Positions 57,510 through 64,000 of a stretch of 64,000 nt of DNA are shown here, in pieces. Source of the stretch: Membranipora membranacea (lineage: Eukaryota > Bryozoa > Gymnolaemata > Cheilostomatida > Membraniporidae). The DNA is taken from positions 25,768,283-25,832,282 of the forward strand of contig OU612066.1 of assembly GCA_914767715.1 (NCBI GenBank). Direction: 5' to 3'. How positions within the stretch are numbered: position 1 is the first letter of the stretch; every line of letters starts with the position of its first letter. A program made the position numbers and the translations under genes. The notes under the pieces were generated by a model. It did not search any database, had not been told where the DNA came from, and saw only the letters and a program-made list of their open reading frames with translations.

Positions 57510-58574
57510 GAAAGTTTCTTGTACACGTACTCTGCTAAAAAATAATGAAGATGCCTTGCATGCAAAAATAATATTATTAAAAAGTAGTTAAAAAATGGTA
57601 CTACTACCATACACTGTTATGTTAAATATACGAAATGGTGGGACAGGGAAGCAGTTATTTTGTATAAGATGAATCAACTAACAAAGAATTTTGTGTCATG
57701 CCATTTTCATAAGATTGCAGTAGAGTATTATGACAACAAACAACAAAATATAAAATGGTATCCCATGATGCAATTTTATTGAGATTCTGTTCAAAATTTC
57801 TTCGGGAACCTAAGGCTCAACTTGCATCCTGGGAATACTGGCATCACCCAACAGTCCAACACAATGTATAACACTTATGTGAATGTGTTCCTATTTCTTG
57901 ATATACTAGCGATTGAGAGAAAACTACATTACTTCGAGTTTAAGAACTCAAACTGTGCTGGTATAGCTGGCAGTAGCATCAACCGCTCTCTCCACCCTCT
58001 ACATTACTTCCAAATGTGTCTCAAAGCTACACTTACTCTCTAGTTCTGACCTGTGTTAACACCATACAGATGCGGACAGCAGATTGCAGAATTCGAATAG
58101 TGACAATGATCAAAAGTATCGAGGCATGTCAAGATGAGGGCTATGCCTAGCACCAGTATAAACTTGAGGGCATTTACTTGCAAAAAATATTTCTTTATTG
58201 GATACCAGCAGTTTAGGTTCGCCTGCTGTGGTGTTGTGGTTGCAGAAGTGGTATGCATCATTTCCAGCCGAGTGTTTATGTGGCCAAGTATATATTATAT
58301 GAGGTGTTTAGGTGTTGTGAAGAAACCATGAACGTCACAATAAGAACCAGTTATAACTGTTATCATTATTGGTTGTTGTTGGTAAATAACTGCCATCTGT
58401 CAGGAATGGCTGGACTGAGATGGCATTAATTTCCTGAAGATATGTGCAAACCCCATGATAACTATGATCTTAAGCATTTATCATGTCTATGGAAGCAACA
58501 TAGCTTATTACTTGTTTTAATTAATTAAAAAATCAGGTGGTCATATCACACGACACATCCTAAAGCATGGGCTG

Positions 58575-58735
58575 CAAGATATTGGTTGCAATTTTAGCAC
58601 CAGGTTTGTAGGCAGTTTAGAGCACATCTGGGTGCTATCCAAACCCAGCGGTTGATGGACTGCAATGGAATTCAAAATCACGATCTTCAACACCTGTGTT
58701 CTGAAGGCAATCTAACCAACTGAGCCACTTCCTAC
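58575..58735 (-). mobile_element. tRNA-derived SINE, diverged copy
   Basis: Same position in the duplicated block as 5515-5655, with the GTGGCTCAGTTGGTTAGATTGC A-box region kept on the minus strand and the B box partly mutated. Confidence 0.6.
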
Positions 58736-58947
58736 TCCTAAGCTTTGATAGTCAGTTTGAATCATGAGGTATGGGTGCCACTAGCGTGGCACATTTATCT
58801 GTGCTGAGAAGTTAGTGGATCATCCATGGGCTATTAGAGAGCATTATGGTCTGATGGTAAGACTACAGCAGCAACACTGACAATTTTTGGTCAACAATCA
58901 CATGCTCATTAGAGATAAATATCAAGAGTCTGACTCAATAAACACAC

Positions 58948-59080
58948 CTTTTCTGGTTGAGCGATTTTGATGTTACACATGTAGGTCAGATCCACATAAT
59001 ACAGTTTCTTCTTCTCCAATGCTTCCTCTAAACTCTTACCCTCAAGGAATGGTTTAATCATCTCCTCAGTTACAGCTAAT
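58948..59080 (-). CDS. LOX-B exon 6
   Basis: 133 nt, phase 2 to 0. LAVTEEMIKPFLEGKSLEEA then KKKLYYVDLTYMCN. Differs from LOX-A exon 6 by a few substitutions. No stop. Confidence 0.9.
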
Positions 59081-59159
59081 CTGTAGAAAGACAAGATGTG
59101 ATAATAATAGACAGTTTTCTGAGCTCTGATTTAGGCCTAAATTTGGAGTTGTCTTCTCT

Positions 59160-59570
59160 CCAGTTTGGTACTTTTAACCCACGCCGCATAGGAAAAACGT
59201 GCTGAAAAGAGGGTTATCTTGAAAACCGCTTATAATAGGATAAACATTAATTTTGATTCAGAATCTGCAACATTGAAAACTCACATTGACATAGTTTGGG
59301 AAATAATTTTAGCATTTGGATAGTCAATTATAGCATTTTCCGCCTGTTTTGCGGACAATTTGGCAGAATAACTCATGAGTTTCGTCACTAAAATTAAGAT
59401 TTATCAACATTCAAGCCTCCAATGCTTTGGAAACCCTGTCTCACAGGGTTTTCAATAGTGCTGACTCTGAATCATAAATCGTTTTTATCCTCACATTAGT
59501 GGTTTTCAATATAAACCTCTTTAAGCAGGTTTATCCTATGCGGCGTGGGTTAAAAGTACCAAACTGGAGA
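59160..59570. repeat. Inverted repeat insertion in a LOX-B intron
   Basis: AGTTGTCTTCTCTCCAGTTTGGTACTTTTAACCCACGCCGCATAGGA at about 59150-59195 returns in reverse complement at about 59535-59582. Inside is a second inner pairing (gagggttatcttgaaaaccgcttata against ataaacctctttaagc...). This block is absent from the matching LOX-A intron (6036-6290), so it is a MITE-like insertion. Confidence 0.7.
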
Positions 59571-59814
59571 GAGGACAACTCCGAATTGAGGAATAAATAA
59601 GAACTCAGAAAACTGTCTATGGGACTGTGTACCTTGTGGACGCACTGCAGTTGTTCTGAGAAGGAGACAACTCTTACATAATTGCCAATAACTATCATTG
59701 ATCAAACAAAATTCCTTTGGATCGGATGAAAACAGATATGCATTGTGGGAACATATTAAAATTAAATATAAACATAACAAGGATACATAAAAGAGAAGAC
59801 AACTCCTAGCTTAC

Positions 59815-59912
59815 TTCTCAGGTATCTGTTGACAGCGTTTAAGCAGTAGAGGGTTACAGCCTGAGAGCCGCTGGTTACCAAACTCCTCATCACTCTTCCA
59901 GTTCTGCTGACC
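59815..59912 (-). CDS. LOX-B exon 5
   Basis: 98 nt, phase 0 to 2. GQQNWKSDEEFGNQRLSG then CNPLLLKRCQQIPE, the G-x-Q-x-L-x-G-CNP element of animal lipoxygenases. Confidence 0.91.
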
Positions 59913-60430
59913 CTGAGTAAGAGAAGTTATCGGTACATTATCTAACCCAGGCAGGGGAGTATAATGCTAGCTACATTCAAATTTAGCTAGTTTAGGACTG
60001 ACTTAATGTTGGCTAGCACTGATTTTTCGCTAGCTTAGGTAAAAATTGGTATAAACCAATCAGATCATGCGACAGGTAGGGTAAAGGCTAGGAAGCCACG
60101 AATACTGCCATTTCAAGCTTGCGCAAAATTGTAACCTTTTTCTTTTCCTCGTTTGTATATAAGAATATCCTCCACGTTTATAAATATCTAAACATCATTA
60201 ACATAAGTCAGTGGTCTTCAACTAATCAATCACTATAGTCTAGTAATATGTAGTTCAATTCTGTAATTAAGGGGGTCCGTAGGGCAGGGGGGAGGGCAAA
60301 AGTCTGGGGGCTCAGACTAAGGAAACAGGGGTCATTCAAGAGGCTTAGATGGTTTGACAGGTTATGTGTAAGTCTAGATATCTAATCTGATTACCTTAAC
60401 TTTCTGTTGGTAACATCGATACAAACTTAC

Positions 60431-60559
60431 ATAAGGAATGGGTAGGAGTTTCTTATTGTAAATGCCATTGAAGTCGTCCAGCGTGTCAAAGTTACTAGTT
60501 GTCAGTTTCACCCATGTCGTCTGGACAAACAAATTGAGCTTCATTGCGTCAAGGTCGTG
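60431..60559 (-). CDS. LOX-B exon 4
   Basis: 129 nt in phase 0. HDLDAMKLNLFVQTTWVKL and ending YNKKLLPIPY, equivalent to LOX-A 6882-7010. Confidence 0.87.
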
Positions 60560-61744
60560 CTACAAAAAGACAAACTGAAGAACTGAAGCAGCAGAAGTTT
60601 CCTTTCATGTCTGGAGAATGATCTTCTTATATGTCACTCAGATATTTATCATCCACTGCGTTTAAAACTCAAACGGTGGTGATTCTCAGAACATTATGTC
60701 ATCAGATGAATTGAATCTATCTTCAGACAAATAACCTGTACTTATTGTAATTTAGTCCTGTTGCCTGCACATTTTTTCCTTTACTGCATACATTTTTCCT
60801 TTACATTTCCTTTACATACATTTAAATTTGCATTGTCAATACATTTGGTTTCATTGAATTGAGTTTTACTCCCTTGATTTTATTTTGATTGTTTTTGTTT
60901 TCTTTGCACATCAGGGAGAACATCTTCGGATGATGGTTGTTGCAATAAAAAAATGTATATAATATATATATATACTAATTGGTGTCATTACTGCTAATTT
61001 TCTCAACAATTTTATAGTCTTTACCATTGTCAATTATCATCTCTGGTCTGGTTGACAATAGAGCAAGGACCATACCACCTGTTACTTCTTGTATAAAGCA
61101 AGATCAATTAAAACACAACTGATCGACTTGAATAGCACGGCTGGCTGTCATAACAGTACATTTACCGTGATATGTCAACAGCCGATTCAGACAAACATTT
61201 TCCAAGCTTTTTGTCTTTTTCGTCCAAAAACATCATAGGAGTTTTCCAAAAGGAAATGAGATGGCATTGGTTCAGTTCAGTTCACTGAGGTAAAAATATT
61301 CCATACCAGTGGTTCAGTTTTATCCCCATAAATGAGCAGCTGTTATTAACCTTCGAATGCAGGCAATGGCCGTGCTGGCTTTCAGTTATACATGTTTTTG
61401 TACCTATCGTGGGTTCCGGTGTAGAGGGAGTTCATTGGATGTATGCTTCAGTTTTAATCACATGTGACCCTTATGATCGTGTGTAAAAACATTGAGATTT
61501 TTGCTCGAAGCAGAGGTCCAAAGTCTATTCTATCGATGGATTTGGTTAGCATGTGGTTTCGAGACTTTTATATTTACAGCCGTGACTGGGGAACTGAATT
61601 ATTCGATATAATAATAAATGGCTGATTCAGGTCAGGATTGAGTCCGCATTACTCTCCATTTTGAGTCAACAATTTTGAGTTAGCATATAGCAAGGCTTTC
61701 AAAAGAACAATACATCTCAATGACATGAAAACGCCTGTTCAGCA

Positions 61745-62090
61745 GTCAGAATTAGTCTAATGGTCAAGGGTACAGGCTTGTAATCTTTGAGGTCCAGATT
61801 CAATTCCTGATTTAGTCCTGGCACACCATTCATACTAGCCAGGTCCTTACGGAACGGAACTAAAGATACCGGAGGTCCACTGTGTGTTTGCACACCCCAT
61901 ACGCAGAACCCACTCTGGCTCTTCGATATAAAGAGAAGCCGGGATTCCAGCGGGTATGAGTATAGGGTACGGCATGAGTACTATGGGTCCCAGTGCCTGT
62001 ACTCAAGAGAGGATAGCTCTCTCCGCATCAAAGATGCTGATCAACACCTTTTACAAAAATATAGTAAAATCTGGCAAATGCCTGTGAACA
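61745..62090 (+). mobile_element. tRNA-derived SINE insertion in a LOX-B intron
   Basis: A box TAGTCTAATGG (61753-61763) and B box GATTCAATTCC (61797-61807) at tRNA spacing open the element. A GC-rich tail follows (gaagccgggattccagcgggtatg...). The LOX-A intron lacks it at the same point (about 8015-8070), so it was gained by LOX-B or lost by LOX-A after duplication. Confidence 0.7.
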
Positions 62091-62964
62091 TATGACTTCC
62101 ATCGCTATCTGAGAGGTTATTCATATCGGATGAATATGGAGGGAGGGGGATGGAGTTATCCTATATTATTGATATTTCCCGTATATAATAGCAAAACTCA
62201 AGAAATTGTGAAAATAATTTCAAAGTAAAGATCTGAGCATTCTTATTATCTATTTATGCTTTTATAAAAAGGAAACTTTGATGAACTTAGAGGTGATGGA
62301 AGTAGTTACCCTCATAGCTTTGTGGTGACCTCAAACCAGCTGATAATTTTATCTTGGAAATGTGGGAGGCGAGTCTTGTGGTACAAATTCTTTTAGTGTT
62401 TCATCGATCAAGTTATTTAGCCCTCATAAACTAGCGATGATTAACCCTCCAAATGCAGGTGATGGGTCTCCAACCGATCAATTCTTGCCTCGTCCAACCT
62501 GTCCTCCAGGTGTTATAAACACAGTGTTTTTGTAATCTGTAATCTGGAGCTGGTACAGTTGCCCTCCCCTCAAGTGTATTATTGTTAATTATTAAAGTGG
62601 CAGTCCTACTAGGCCATGTTTGGTATGGTTTTAAAGATCTCAGGCTGAAAGTTATTAGGGCATAATAAATAAAACAGCCTATGAACCTTATTGCAGTAAA
62701 ACTGATGCAAACTCTGAAAATTGGGATCATAGTGGATCATAGTGATTTATTGCCTCCCCCTGACCACTATGATCCATTATGTTCCTTGCTGAAATAATTG
62801 ACAAAAACTAATTGCTATCTTCTACAATTTTCATTTTTCGTTAGTTTTTATTTGCCCTTCGAACTCACAATATTTGATTTACTAAGGTAATATATCCACT
62901 TTTCTAATAGGAGAAAACAAAAACATTACAATAAAAGTTTAGTAAATGTTGATATCGGACTAAC

Positions 62965-63226
62965 CTTATACTCATTAGAGAATTTCTCATCATCCGGTAG
63001 TGTATCAGCTTGTTTAGGACCTCCATCTACCTTCTCCACCAGTTTGTACATCTCTCTCTTCTTATCTAACTCCTTCTTCCTCTGCTCTGGGTTCTTGTCA
63101 TCAGAAGGCAGCGAGCAATCAAACTCGCTGAGCAGGATTTTATCGTCAGCGTTAATCCAACGAATTACAGGGAAGATACTCACAGCTTTCGTGGCTCGAT
63201 GTTCCACCTTGACTGTCTCCAGAAAC
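62965..63226 (-). CDS. LOX-B exon 3
   Basis: 262 nt, phase 2 to 0. FLETVKVEHRATKAVSIFPV then RKKELDKKREMYKLVEKV. Ends the PLAT domain and opens the lipoxygenase domain. Confidence 0.91.
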
Positions 63227-63498
63227 CTGGAAAATATTGGAGATTAGTCAACAGCGCTGAATATGTATTCAGGTGTAGTTTTCTTCCCTTATAATACACA
63301 ACACAAACAGATAACTAAAGTTTGTAAGGATGTGGAAATAAATCATTAAAATTTTGCAGACATTTTCAAATGACCAACAAGATAAACATAAGCAGATAAC
63401 AAATACAAATCTATATTACTACTACGTCTGCGCCTCAACCAATTTAAATGTGTCAGTTATTGCTGTCGTATCCTTATCTTATAAACTGAATTACCCAC

Positions 63499-63677
63499 CA
63501 TGCATCACTTTTACATGTTTGATCTCTCCTTATGCATATTTCCTGTATGCGTCCTAACTCAGGGAACTCTGCATGGAACACATCAACATTACCGCTCTCA
63601 AAGTCATTCTTCCATTTGGTGTCGATGAGCCTCTCCTCACACCACTTACCGCTGCCGTCAGCCATGCTGACAAATAT
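63499..63677 (-). CDS. LOX-B exon 2 (PLAT domain)
   Basis: 179 nt, phase 0 to 2. IFVSMADGSGKWCEERLI then WKNDFESGNVDVFHAEFPEL. Acceptor GATGTAG, donor TG|GTGGGT as in LOX-A. The first exon is expected just beyond the window. Confidence 0.9.
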
Positions 63678-64000
63678 CTACATCAGGATTAAAGATTAAT
63701 ATGATTAGGCTCAATAAGATTAGAGATTTAATTTTTTCTATGTTCTATCACAGTTGCAACAAAAATTGGAATGCAATGGTAGGTTTTCTGTCACTAAATG
63801 CTGGTAACTGTTTGTGAGATTTTTCTAAGGATATGATACCAGCGTTGTTCGATTTACTTGCAAATGATATCATTCTATTCATATTATAATCACTAAGAAG
63901 ATATGGCAAGTTATTTTGCCATAATATCTTTTGAAGAGGAGTTTGAGGGTTGACTATGTCGACCGCCTGATCCAATGTGAAGAATAAACCTCACAGCGAA

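Larger units (their letters stand above)
52769..63677 (-). other. Gene LOX-B: PLAT-lipoxygenase, 13 exons in window
   Basis: The exons below join without phase conflict into about 632 residues. With a first exon of about 35 residues (as at 14149-14253) the length would be near 668, usual for animal lipoxygenases. The enzyme family adds O2 to polyunsaturated fatty acids at a non-heme iron. Visible ligand positions are the two His of VTHIGFTH, the His and Asn of GHAAAN, and the C-terminal Ile. The N-terminal PLAT domain drives Ca2+-dependent membrane binding. Positional specificity cannot be read from the sequence. Start codon and promoter lie beyond 64000. Confidence 0.92.
58372..63980. repeat. 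Segmental duplication, right copy (LOX-B locus)
   Basis: Counterpart of 5330-9243 plus 12545-13275. It lacks the 3.3-kb insertion, but has its own insertion of a tRNA-like SINE near 61745-62090. Identity looks high in exons and introns alike, pointing to a fairly recent event. Confidence 0.9.

Overview
This is animal (metazoan) nuclear DNA from an AT-rich, repeat-rich genome. Genes are split into small exons with GT-AG introns in consistent phases. tRNA-derived SINEs, a BEL/Pao retrotransposon, a LINE fragment and several foldback DNA transposons lie between and inside the genes. The families seen (PLAT-lipoxygenase, fucolectin-type lectin domains, fibronectin III) fit an invertebrate, but I cannot name the phylum from sequence alone.

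Layout. (1) 1-3550, minus: the N-terminal part of an uninterrupted BEL/Pao gag-pol that runs off the left edge, followed by hairpin-forming leader DNA and an LTR-like repeat (to 5321). (2) 5330-14253, minus: the first six exons of a lipoxygenase gene (LOX-A). Its remaining exons are missing at the retroelement. A 3.3-kb insertion and a LINE fragment sit in its introns. (3) 14.9-18.4 kb, plus: a decayed retroviral-type envelope gene split by a 1,975-bp foldback element. (4) 18.4-36 kb: mostly gene-poor DNA with a 2.1-kb hAT-like foldback element, a transposase-like open frame, a hexanucleotide microsatellite and, at 36.1 kb, a HECT-ligase-like terminal exon. (5) 36841-38601: a foldback element with a 10-bp target duplication, ending 42 bp before the start codon of the next gene. 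(6) 38653-49446, plus: a 14-exon gene for a cell-surface receptor-like protein (signal peptide, three fucolectin-type domains, fibronectin-III-like modules, one membrane span, tyrosine-containing tail). Its first lectin domain carries two frameshifts. (7) 51.0-52.2 kb: a stray duplicate of one lipoxygenase exon, split by a 255-bp MITE. (8) 52769-63677, minus: a nearly complete second lipoxygenase (LOX-B; only the first exon is off the right edge). It keeps all iron-ligand positions and the C-terminal Ile.

LOX-A and LOX-B arose by segmental duplication: about 5330-9243 plus 12545-13275 matches 58372-63980, introns included. Comparing the copies shows which mobile elements arrived after the duplication. 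Exon borders were placed by hand from splice signals, reading phase and family conservation. Expect errors of one or two bases in places.
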